Assembly: GCF_030160075.1 (NCBI RefSeq)
Contig: NZ_BSNQ01000003.1
Coordinates: forward strand, 2,024,383 to 2,088,382
Direction: 5' to 3'
DNA from: Dyella lipolytica
GTDB lineage: Bacteria > Pseudomonadota > Gammaproteobacteria > Xanthomonadales > Rhodanobacteraceae
DNA length: 64,000 nucleotides
In this document: positions 1 through 7,449 of the stretch, piece after piece
Layout of the letters: each line of letters opens with the position of its first letter
Numbering within the stretch: position 1 is the stretch's first letter
Program-made: the position numbers and the translations under genes
The notes under the pieces: model-generated
Database searches by the model: none
What the model was told of the DNA's origin: nothing
The model's input: the letters and a program-made list of their open reading frames with translations, nothing else

Positions 1-254
1 TATGCCTGCTTGTCGATCGAACGCAGCCGCATACGCACCAACATCTCAAGACCAAGCGGCACGACGGGCGCAACGTCACGCTGCAATTCCGGTGCAGGCC
101 GACGCGCCAGCCGCCATGCGTCGAACAAGGCGACCAACGCGAGCGCACCACCGTACGCCAGCCATGCGGCCAAGGGCAGCATGGCCAGGCTGGCCAGCAC
201 CCCGACCAGTACCCAGCCGAACAACAGCCACAGCAGTAGCGAACTTGGCCGCAT
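1..254 (-). CDS. DUF58 domain protein, N-terminal part (runs off window)
   Basis: Translation of the minus strand from an ATG at 254 gives 84 residues before the window edge. It starts MRPSSLLLWLLFGWVLVG and has two hydrophobic segments in roughly the first 45 residues, then a basic, Arg-rich start of a cytoplasmic region. The ATG overlaps the TGA of the upstream moxR gene in an ATGA junction, which supports the start and co-translation. DUF58 proteins have two N-terminal membrane helices followed by a vWA-like domain and normally follow MoxR ATPases. The DUF58 domain itself lies outside the window, so the name rests on the membrane anchor and the gene order. Confidence 0.7.
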   Translation of the reverse strand, partial: MRPSSLLLWLLFGWVLVGVLASLAMLPLAAWLAYGGALALVALFDAWRLARRPAPELQRDVAPVVPLGLEMLVRMRLRSIDKQA

Positions 255-1255
255 CATTGCCGGGGAGCGGCGACCTTGTGCAGCAGTGCGCGAATCACAT
301 CGTCGGGCCGCTGCCGCTCCACCAGCGCCTCCGGTGCGAGCAAAAGGCGATGGCGAAGCGCCGGTAGCGCAACTGCACGTACATCGTCCGGCGTGACGAA
401 ATCGCGGCCGTCCATCGCAGCGTGCGCACGCGCCAAACGCGCGAGTGCCAATCCGCCGCGCGGCCCTGCGCCACCAACTACGGCCGGCCATTCACGAGTC
501 GCGCGAACAATGCGTACCGCATAATCGGTGACGGCAGCATCCATGCGCATCGCTGCCACGCCTTGCTGCATGGCCAGCAGTTCCACTTGGCTCATCACTT
601 GTTGCACACGCGACACATCCAGGTCTGCCGCGATGCGTCCTTCGAGCACGTTGTGCACCATGCGCCGCTCATCTTCCAGCGTGGGGTAGCCGATCAATAC
701 CTTGATCAGAAAACGGTCCAGCTGCGCTTCGGGCAACGGATAGGTACCCTCTTGCTCGATCGGGTTCTGCGTGGCAACCACCATGAACGGTGTCGGCAAC
801 GGAAAGCGCCGTCCTTCGATCGTGGCCTGCCCTTCCTGCATGGCCTCGAGCAATGCCGCCTGTGTCTTGGCCGGCGCGCGATTGATCTCGTCGGCGAGCA
901 GTAGATTGGCGAACACCGGGCCGCGACGCACCTGAAAGCGTTCGGCCTTTACATCGTAGATCGCGTGTCCTGTGACATCGGTCGGCATGAGATCGGGCGT
1001 GAACTGAATACGACCGAAGGTGCAGCTCACCGATGCGGCCAGCGCGCGCACGAGCAAGGTCTTGCCTAATCCCGGAACGCCTTCGATCAGCACGTGACCG
1101 GCGGCGAGCAATGCCATCATCACCTGGTCGAAGACCTCGCCCTGGCCGATGAACGCGTGGGCTACTTGCTGCCGCAACTTCGCTGTATAGGCATGGATGG
1201 CTTCGACCGTCATCGGCGCCGGCGGCGTCACGGGCGCGAGAGTGTCTGTGGTCAT
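254..1255 (-). CDS. MoxR-family AAA+ ATPase
   Basis: A 333-residue AAA+ ATPase of the usual MoxR length. Walker A is at residues 59-66 (GVPGLGKT), Walker B at about 118-126 (LLLADEINR), followed by an N-KTQAALLEAMQE sensor stretch and a C-terminal lid. MoxR ATPases act as chaperones that remodel or activate vWA-domain partners and are nearly always coupled to DUF58 proteins, as here. The start overlaps the stop of the upstream DUF4350 gene by 4 nt (ATGA). Its client is probably encoded in the same operon, though that is inferred from context. No catalytic residue looks altered. Confidence 0.93.
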   Translation of the reverse strand: MTTDTLAPVTPPAPMTVEAIHAYTAKLRQQVAHAFIGQGEVFDQVMMALLAAGHVLIEGVPGLGKTLLVRALAASVSCTFGRIQFTPDLMPTDVTGHAIYDVKAERFQVRRGPVFANLLLADEINRAPAKTQAALLEAMQEGQATIEGRRFPLPTPFMVVATQNPIEQEGTYPLPEAQLDRFLIKVLIGYPTLEDERRMVHNVLEGRIAADLDVSRVQQVMSQVELLAMQQGVAAMRMDAAVTDYAVRIVRATREWPAVVGGAGPRGGLALARLARAHAAMDGRDFVTPDDVRAVALPALRHRLLLAPEALVERQRPDDVIRALLHKVAAPRQ

Positions 1256-2382
1256 AAGTGGCTCCTGAGTCGCGCCAAAGTGTGGATGCTTATGCGGAAC
1301 GCCGCAGCGTTTGCGGGAGAACGAAAAGCCTGTTCGACGCGTGCGGACTCCAGCTGACTGCGCTGCGCGAGCCAGTCGTACAGCTCAGCGTCCTTCAGCA
1401 TGGCGCTGGCTGGATCGCGGCGGCGCAAGCGCGTCAGTACCGAGTCGCACGCAAGTCGATGCAAACTCCGTCCGCCATCACGCCGGAACAGGAATTCGCC
1501 TACTGCCTGGATGTGCTCCGTTAAGGCGCGTCGATGACTCGCCGGCACTGGCATCAGCGGCCCGAAGCGCTGGCTGCGCGCCGCCATCCAGCCAGCGAGC
1601 AGCAACAGCGACGCCAGCACTGCCGGCCAACCGCGCAGAAACAGATTTACCCAGAACGACGTGCCGATCAGTTCGTAGAGAAGGTAGCAGTGGCCACGCC
1701 CAAAGTTCGGAGCGAGCAATCGCCACGCGAATTCCTGCTCGGGTGCGTTCTTCAAACGCTCGCCGGAAATCGGGCCGATATCATTGAGCAGGCTGACCGT
1801 CCCGAGACCCATCGGAACGCGCGCGAAAGCGAGTCCTTTGTCGTCGTTGCCAACGGTGACACTGGCTTGAGCAAGGATGGAAGGACGCAGACGGAAACCC
1901 GGTCCACAAAGCGATGTTTCTGGCGGTTTCTGATCAGCCGATGCCTTGGCATCCGTCTGCAGCGATGCGCATAGGAAAGAACCTTGGCGCACGTCCAGCA
2001 AGCCCAGTTGCTCGAGCAATGGAACACCGTGGCCGGTGTAGGCCATCGGCGAAAACACCAGATGGCCGCCTGAACGCACCCAGGCGACCAGTGCCGTAGC
2101 CTGGTCAAACGTGATGCGGCCGACGTCGTCGCCGATGACGACGGTGTCGCCCGGTTTCAGCAAAGGTAGAGTCCTTGCCATCGATATGCTGCTGCTCGAT
2201 GGCTGTCCCATATTCTCGAGCGTCAGTTCGAGCGCGTAGAAGCGGTTGTAACGCGCCTCTCCGGTCGACGGCGTTGTTTCGGTCACCCATTTCTGCTCGA
2301 AGGTGTAGAAAAATCCCGCGACGCATACGGCGATCAACGCGAGCGCGCCGACCAGCAGGTACACGTGCTGGCGCGTAATCAC
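1252..2382 (-). CDS. DUF4350 domain membrane protein
   Basis: About 376 residues from a GTG at 2382. That start makes a GTGA overlap with the upstream DUF4129 gene and has a GCAGGTGG ribosome-binding stretch, so it is preferred over the in-frame TTG at 2406. An N-terminal helix (residues about 5-27) precedes an extracytoplasmic region. A second hydrophobic segment (LFLRGWPAVLASLLLLAGWMA) lies near residue 260, followed by a basic cytoplasmic tail. DUF4350 proteins resemble the GATase/vWA-like periplasmic parts of MoxR-linked membrane complexes. Biochemical role unknown. It is a tightly coupled member of the MoxR operon. Confidence 0.8.
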   Translation of the reverse strand: MITRQHVYLLVGALALIAVCVAGFFYTFEQKWVTETTPSTGEARYNRFYALELTLENMGQPSSSSISMARTLPLLKPGDTVVIGDDVGRITFDQATALVAWVRSGGHLVFSPMAYTGHGVPLLEQLGLLDVRQGSFLCASLQTDAKASADQKPPETSLCGPGFRLRPSILAQASVTVGNDDKGLAFARVPMGLGTVSLLNDIGPISGERLKNAPEQEFAWRLLAPNFGRGHCYLLYELIGTSFWVNLFLRGWPAVLASLLLLAGWMAARSQRFGPLMPVPASHRRALTEHIQAVGEFLFRRDGGRSLHRLACDSVLTRLRRRDPASAMLKDAELYDWLAQRSQLESARVEQAFRSPANAAAFRISIHTLARLRSHL

Positions 2383-3911
2383 GATGCCACCTGCTGCGCG
2401 GGCCAACCCGATAGAAGCACGGCCACTTCGGCATCACCCGGATAACGATTGGCGTACGCCGCCAGCTGCCAGGTGCGCACGATGGCGATCAGACGTTCGC
2501 GTCGTGCCGAATCTTCGATGGACCTGGCGTACTGCAGCCAGTCGGATTCGGTGGCATCGACAGGCGCCGGCATGCGCAACGCCGCTGCCGCACGCAACAT
2601 GCTGCCTCGATAGAGCAGTGCCAGCGCTTCGCGACGGCGGCCGTTGTGCCAGAGCTCGCCGGCAGCTCCAGCGAGATCCGCGGGAATGACTTCTTCATGC
2701 ACCGTGCTGGTGTTCAACACGGTGGGTTTGCGCATGACGCGTTCCACTTTTGGAACAGACACGCGCAGGTTTCGCAACGCGAAGACCACCAACGCGACGA
2801 GTGCGACCGCCAGCACACCCCACGCCAGCACATTGATGACGCCGGACGCAACGTTGCCGAAAAACGCCGATAAGAACGACGCGTCTCCATTCGGATGGGA
2901 CGTCGGCCGGAACCACGATCTGGGAACCCAGCGGGACACCTTATGCTCGCTGCCGAATGCAGGATCGCGATACACGTAGGCCGCTTCGCTCGCGAACACT
3001 GTATCCCGATCGTTCACGGGTTGATGGAACGCCTGCACGATGCTTACCTTCGTCGCCGGCTCCGCAGGTGTTGGATGCGTATCTGCCGCGCGTGCACTCG
3101 GCGGCAACCACCCCAGACACGCCACCAACAGCACACCTGCTACGCCGGCCTCGAGCAATCGCTCGCGCAAACGCCGGAAAGTCAGATCGATATCCCAGGC
3201 TTCCAACTGCGTGCGACGGTTGAGGTACAGCGCGAAGCCCGTCGCGACATACAGTGGCTCGATCACACTCATCGACAGATACGCGACGCCGGATGCGATC
3301 CACACCAAGGCATGCTTGAAGGCGGGTAGCGTGAGCGCCTGATTCAGATCGCGCATCGAGTCGGGCAGCACTTCGCCAGGCAGCAGCCACAACGCGAACA
3401 AGCAGATGCTTATGAAGAGCACCAGCTCAAACGCGAGGCACATCCAGGTCAGACCGCCCGCCTTGCCGCCCAGCGGTCGACTCAGCACCCGCCAGCGCGC
3501 AGAGCGCTGCGACCGCGACAGGCCTTCCAGCAACTCCATCGGCATCCGCAGCGAACGATGCGTGTCTACGCGCAGCCAGGTCAGCATCGCCACGGTGCGT
3601 GCCCAGGGCCAACGCATCTGGCCTTTCAATGTTTCGCGCCAGGCGGGGGCTCGTTCGAACACGGCGCGCGATAGCACGTACAAGGGAATGCGATCGAACA
3701 GAGGACGCAGCCACCACGGCAGCAACAAGCCCAGCCACGGCATGCCGAAGAACCACGCCACCAGCTGGCACAAGAGGAAAATCGGCAGCGTGAAAGCAAA
3801 CCACGCGGTCCATACCGGACGTGCGTGAGCACGCAGCATCGCCGAGCCGAGGTCCATGGCCTCCATCGCCGTACGCGGCCGCAAGGCGACACCGATGCGC
3901 TCAAGCTGCAT
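2379..3911 (-). CDS. DUF4129 domain membrane protein
   Basis: Chosen start is the ATG at 3911 (MQLERIGVALRPRT), which has GGGAG upstream and overlaps the SpoIIM-like gene by 11 nt; the open frame extends to 3974 without a better start. The protein has about 510 residues. The N-terminal half has several membrane helices. A periplasmic loop of about 100 residues follows, then a helix (VINVLAWGVLAVALVALVVF), then a C-terminal cytoplasmic DUF4129 region ending in Leu/Arg-rich helices (AAGELWHNGRRREALALLYRG). DUF4129 domains accompany MoxR/DUF58/DUF4350 proteins in many bacteria. Function is unknown; a membrane complex remodelled by the ATPase is a reasonable inference. Confidence 0.8.
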   Translation of the reverse strand: MQLERIGVALRPRTAMEAMDLGSAMLRAHARPVWTAWFAFTLPIFLLCQLVAWFFGMPWLGLLLPWWLRPLFDRIPLYVLSRAVFERAPAWRETLKGQMRWPWARTVAMLTWLRVDTHRSLRMPMELLEGLSRSQRSARWRVLSRPLGGKAGGLTWMCLAFELVLFISICLFALWLLPGEVLPDSMRDLNQALTLPAFKHALVWIASGVAYLSMSVIEPLYVATGFALYLNRRTQLEAWDIDLTFRRLRERLLEAGVAGVLLVACLGWLPPSARAADTHPTPAEPATKVSIVQAFHQPVNDRDTVFASEAAYVYRDPAFGSEHKVSRWVPRSWFRPTSHPNGDASFLSAFFGNVASGVINVLAWGVLAVALVALVVFALRNLRVSVPKVERVMRKPTVLNTSTVHEEVIPADLAGAAGELWHNGRRREALALLYRGSMLRAAAALRMPAPVDATESDWLQYARSIEDSARRERLIAIVRTWQLAAYANRYPGDAEVAVLLSGWPAQQVAS

Positions 3912-4878
3912 GGTCGCTCTCCCTGCCGCCGCGAACCAGCCAGAACAACACCAGCAGCCAGATCGCCGCGCCACTGCCGTATTTCACGATATTCGGTAAC
4001 GCCGATATCGAGGACCAATAGGCTTCGATGAACGCGGCAACCAACAGCATCGCAAACGCACCTAGCGCAAGCTGCGCTCCCCTCCACGCGGCCTCGCGCA
4101 ATGCCGTCTCGCGCCGTAGGCGTCCGGGCGCAAGCAAACTCAGACCGAATTGCAGGCCCGCACCGCCGGCGATCACCATCGCGGTCAACTCGAAACCGGA
4201 GTGACCGACTACGAATCGCCAGAACGGCGCTCCATAACCGATGGCGTTGAGATGCCCCGCCACTCCACCGATGATCACGCCATTGGCGGTAAGCACGTAG
4301 ACCGCGCCAACGCCGAACAGCAGGCCCGACGCAAAGGTGCGGAAGGCGATGCTCACGTTGTTCATCACGTAATGGCCGAACATCTGCAAGTCGGTACCGC
4401 TGCTGCGGCCGAGATTGACGTTGGCCGGGTCGTACATCTTCTCGAACGTGCTCAGCTGCGTGGCACTGAACAGCGAATGCGCCAGTTCGGGCCGCCATTG
4501 CAGCAACACGTAAGTGACTATGGCCGGCACGTACAACAAAATCGTCGCGGCCAGCATGCAGCGCCACTGTTCGCGCACCAGCCGGGGAAAATCGCTGAGC
4601 AGAAAGATCGCCACCTTGTGCCAGCGCGGCGCCGGCGGGCGATAGAGTTGGCGATGCCCCATCTGCACGATCTGCTGCAGCTGTGTAATCACCTCGCGGC
4701 TGTATCCGCGTGCCTGTGCCAAGGCGAGGTGGTGGCAGACGCGCCGATACGACGCGGGAAAATCCAAGGCCCGTTCCGAACGCATCGCGACCTGCGGTTG
4801 CCGGTCTAGCTGAGCGAGCCAGAAACGCAGCGCATCCCATTCTTCCGCATGCAAGGCGACGAACTGCTGCTGTTTCAT
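3901..4878 (-). CDS. Stage II sporulation protein M (SpoIIM) family membrane protein
   Basis: A 325-residue protein with a soluble, Gln/Arg/His-rich N-terminus of about 90 residues followed by five or more membrane helices, including one around MNNVSIAFRTFASGLLFGVGAVYVL and glycine-rich segments typical of SpoIIM-like proteins. SpoIIM in Bacillus is part of the engulfment complex; in non-sporulating proteobacteria these homologues occur in MoxR clusters beside RDD proteins and their job is unknown. The start at 4878 overlaps the upstream RDD gene by 4 nt (ATGA), so translation is coupled. Confidence 0.8.
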   Translation of the reverse strand: MKQQQFVALHAEEWDALRFWLAQLDRQPQVAMRSERALDFPASYRRVCHHLALAQARGYSREVITQLQQIVQMGHRQLYRPPAPRWHKVAIFLLSDFPRLVREQWRCMLAATILLYVPAIVTYVLLQWRPELAHSLFSATQLSTFEKMYDPANVNLGRSSGTDLQMFGHYVMNNVSIAFRTFASGLLFGVGAVYVLTANGVIIGGVAGHLNAIGYGAPFWRFVVGHSGFELTAMVIAGGAGLQFGLSLLAPGRLRRETALREAAWRGAQLALGAFAMLLVAAFIEAYWSSISALPNIVKYGSGAAIWLLVLFWLVRGGRESDHAA

Positions 4879-5555
4879 GGCCGCCCCAGCAGTCCGTTGG
4901 CGTATGCGGCGATCTGCGTCACCGCCGCGGTGCCTTCCCGCCGGGTCAGGGGTTCGAGGATGTGAGCCAGCTCTTCCTGCCGTTCCAGCGTGAGCTGTGC
5001 GGCACGTTCGGCGAACTCGATCAGCGCCGCTTGCTCATCCGGATCGAGCGGCACGGGCAGACGCTGCGATGGAACGATCGGAACCTTGCTGCCCGCAGGC
5101 AGATCGTCCGCATGAATGACCAACGTACCTGCAACGATGTCACCGATCCGGCGTGCAGACGGATCGATCATGGTGCACACCAAACCTACGCCATACAGAA
5201 CTGGCAGCGCGTCCACGACACGCAGCAAGTTGCGCACCACCGATGGAATCAAGGTAACCGGCGTACCGTCTGCGCACACCACGCGCAAACCCACCGCACG
5301 CTTGCCGATCGTCTGCCCTCCGAACCACACCTCGCAAACGACCGAATAGACCCACGTGAGCGCGAACAGCAGCAAGGCCGCCAGGCCCGCGCCGCCGCGA
5401 CCGAACGCGGAGCAAATGCTCATCGCTACCAAAAAAAACAATGCGCGCAGCAGGAAATCGAGCAACCAGGCCTGCGCGCGCCCGAAAGCACCGGCAGCGC
5501 GCAAACGCAGGGAAACGCCTTCCGGCGTTTCGATCTCGCGCATCGTATCCAGCAT
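4875..5555 (-). CDS. RDD family membrane protein
   Basis: A 226-residue RDD-family protein. The family signature is present as an Arg near the first helix (LRLRAAGAFGRAQAWLLDF) and the GGQTIGKRAVGLRV segment between helices. It has three to four membrane helices and a C-terminal cytoplasmic tail of about 80 residues ending NGLLGRP. The ATG at 5555 overlaps the stop of the next RDD gene (TGATG). RDD proteins are poorly understood; some act in Na+/H+ exchange. Here it is a structural member of the MoxR operon. Confidence 0.85.
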   Translation of the reverse strand: MLDTMREIETPEGVSLRLRAAGAFGRAQAWLLDFLLRALFFLVAMSICSAFGRGGAGLAALLLFALTWVYSVVCEVWFGGQTIGKRAVGLRVVCADGTPVTLIPSVVRNLLRVVDALPVLYGVGLVCTMIDPSARRIGDIVAGTLVIHADDLPAGSKVPIVPSQRLPVPLDPDEQAALIEFAERAAQLTLERQEELAHILEPLTRREGTAAVTQIAAYANGLLGRP

Positions 5556-6094
5556 CAGTCTTCGATGACGATGGTGTCCGCGATCAGATCATGCATGCAA
5601 CGCCGTTCCGAGCCGAAGATCATCAATGTGTCCACCAGGCCGATGATGCCGCCGACAAACGGTATGAAACGAAACAGTTCGACGGGCAAAAACCGCAGAA
5701 AGATGAAGCGCGTCAGTGGAACCCGGCTACCGTCCTTGCGCACGACCTTGATGCTGAGCGCGCGTTTGCCGATGGTCTGGCCGTTGCGATGCAACAGCAC
5801 GCAATTGATGATGATCAATCCCAGCACGATGACCCCAGAAACGGCGGCAACCGGACCAGATACGAAGTTTGGCATCGCAGCATGACTCTGCGTCAGTGCC
5901 GGATTACGTGACGCCCAACCTTGCAGCACATAGAAGGACAGCGGCATCACGCATATACCGACGGCCAAACCGTCAATAATGGCTGCCCCTAAGCGTTGCC
6001 ACCGCGATGCCTTGAGGACCTCAAGTTCAGCGCCGTTATACACATACGCATCATCGACCACCGCGCCGGGCGCGGCATACGGATTGGTTTCCAT
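5555..6094 (-). CDS. RDD family membrane protein, first gene of the MoxR cluster
   Basis: A 179-residue RDD protein that opens with METNPYAAPGAVVDDAYVY, a short cytoplasmic leader often seen in this family. RDD hallmarks follow: an Arg before the first helix (RWQRLGAAIIDGLAVG) and GQTIGKRALSIKVVRKDG between helices 2 and 3. It is the promoter-proximal gene of the seven-gene operon that runs to the left edge. The ribosome-binding site is weak (AGGGAC about 14 nt upstream). The two tandem RDD genes are clearly different in sequence, so they are not a recent duplication. Confidence 0.85.
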   Translation of the reverse strand: METNPYAAPGAVVDDAYVYNGAELEVLKASRWQRLGAAIIDGLAVGICVMPLSFYVLQGWASRNPALTQSHAAMPNFVSGPVAAVSGVIVLGLIIINCVLLHRNGQTIGKRALSIKVVRKDGSRVPLTRFIFLRFLPVELFRFIPFVGGIIGLVDTLMIFGSERRCMHDLIADTIVIED

Positions 6095-6282
6095 GGCTAC
6101 TTTTTGTCCCTGTCAGAGTGCCGAGCCCCCTTGCTGGCACTTGATGGGAGTATAGAAGCAAGGTAGTCGTGGCGCGCAAGTGGCCGACACCAGGCAAAAA
6201 TGGAGGCTGCCAGCGGGGAAACGGCCGGGAATTGCCGGCGAAATCGTTCGAGGGGCGCGCCCATATCGGACGCAGCACGATG

Positions 6283-6750
6283 TCAGCGCTTGGGCTTGAG
6301 CAGCGTACCTGTGCACTTGGGCGAGCCGCACAAGCACACCCATAGCTTCTTCAATCGTGCGGTATGCGGAACCTCCAGCACGATGCCGTAGTCGTAGGTA
6401 AGTTCTTCGCCCGGCTTGATGTTGCGCTTGGCTTCGATAATCACCCGATCCTTGCGCGGATCGCCGCTTTCGCTTTCCTCGACGAAGGCTTCGCAATTGG
6501 GATTGCAGCTGTGGTTGATCCAGCGCGCGGTGTTGCCCTTGCGATTGGCGTCGATGATGTAGTCGTCGTTGAGCGTGAACAGAAAGGTATGCCCCGTCTC
6601 GCCACCGTCGCCGTACATCTTGTCGGCCTGGGCATGGGTCATCATCGTGCCCTTGTACTCGATGATTTCCTCGCCCTTCTTGATCGGGGCGACGGCGAAG
6701 ACGCCATTGCCATGGATGGGAGAGCGGCGGGCAGCGATACGACGGGTCAT
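6283..6750 (-). CDS. SET-domain protein (lysine methyltransferase-like)
   Basis: Taken from the ATG at 6750 (MTRRIAARRSPIHGNGVFA), giving 155 residues, because homology begins there; the frame stays open to 6897. It is essentially a stand-alone SET domain: GNGVFA at residues 14-19, the SAM-binding NHSCNPNCEA at 79-88, catalytic ELTYDYG at 116-122, and a post-SET zinc cluster CLCGSPKC at 139-146. Such proteins methylate protein lysines with SAM. Bacterial forms are found sporadically, often in Xanthomonadales and in intracellular bacteria, and their substrates are mostly unknown. No secretion signal is visible. It stands alone between two transcription units. Confidence 0.9.
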   Translation of the reverse strand: MTRRIAARRSPIHGNGVFAVAPIKKGEEIIEYKGTMMTHAQADKMYGDGGETGHTFLFTLNDDYIIDANRKGNTARWINHSCNPNCEAFVEESESGDPRKDRVIIEAKRNIKPGEELTYDYGIVLEVPHTARLKKLWVCLCGSPKCTGTLLKPKR

Positions 6751-6914
6751 GGGCAACCGAACATGGAGTGGGCGTAACCGCCAATGATGCCTGCTCCGCG
6801 TGACATTGGGAACCGCGTATAACGCTGGCAGTTTGAAACGTTTGGGTTTGCGAGAGCCCATTCCACCCGCTCCACTCCCTGATATATATTCAAACAATCG
6901 TTTGAGGTGACTCC

Positions 6915-7412
6915 ATGAAACGACTGCTCCACGGATTGGCCCTTGTGATACTGGCTTGCCTGCTGGTCGCCTGCGGACCGCAGCGCCAGAGCGTGTTTCC
7001 GCCCATCATCACGATCCAGCAGATGCACGTGCAGCCGGATGGCGCGTGGCAGCTCACCGTACGAATCCAAAACAACAGCTACACCGGCATGAATTACCAG
7101 TCGATCGAAGGCCAGCTCCAAGTGGCGCAAGGCATACCCGTGCGCGTGCATGCGGGGTTCAATCTGGACATCCCCTCCTTTGCTGGCGATGTGCTGCAAG
7201 TCGACGTGCTGCCTACGGAAGCCATGAACCAGGCGCTGCAGGCGGTGGCCAAGAAGGGCAGCGCCGGTTCGCTGGCCTATGACTTGCGGGGCACCGTGCA
7301 TTGCACGCCCAACCTGGAAGATCACCCGGACAACAAAAATCCGCGCGACTTCGCATTCGACCATAACGACTTCCTCTCGCCGGTTCCCGGCATCGCCAAT
7401 ACCTACCGCTGA
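6915..7412 (+). CDS. Predicted lipoprotein of unknown function
   Basis: A 165-residue protein with a clear lipoprotein signal: MKRLL basic start, hydrophobic core and LVAC-G lipobox near residue 20. GAGGTGA lies just upstream of the ATG. The mature part is mostly beta-strand-like (WQLTVRIQNNSY, SIEGQLQVAQGIPV), compatible with an Ig-like or LEA-like periplasmic domain. A Thr-Val-His-Cys stretch occurs near the C-terminus. It precedes the acyl-CoA dehydrogenase by 37 nt and may be co-transcribed. I do not recognise a named family. Confidence 0.75.
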   Translation: MKRLLHGLALVILACLLVACGPQRQSVFPPIITIQQMHVQPDGAWQLTVRIQNNSYTGMNYQSIEGQLQVAQGIPVRVHAGFNLDIPSFAGDVLQVDVLPTEAMNQALQAVAKKGSAGSLAYDLRGTVHCTPNLEDHPDNKNPRDFAFDHNDFLSPVPGIANTYR

Positions 7413-7449
7413 CCGCGCTACCGCACACGCCACACGAAGGACTTACGCC

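Noticed and set aside
422-904. 160-aa ORF on the plus strand
   Set aside because: Antisense to moxR, whose Walker motifs are intact; no ribosome-binding site or family resemblance.
3626-4840. 404-aa minus-strand ORF across the SpoIIM and DUF4129 genes
   Set aside because: Wrong frame, Arg/Ala-rich composition typical of GC-rich shadow frames; both real genes are supported by overlaps and families.
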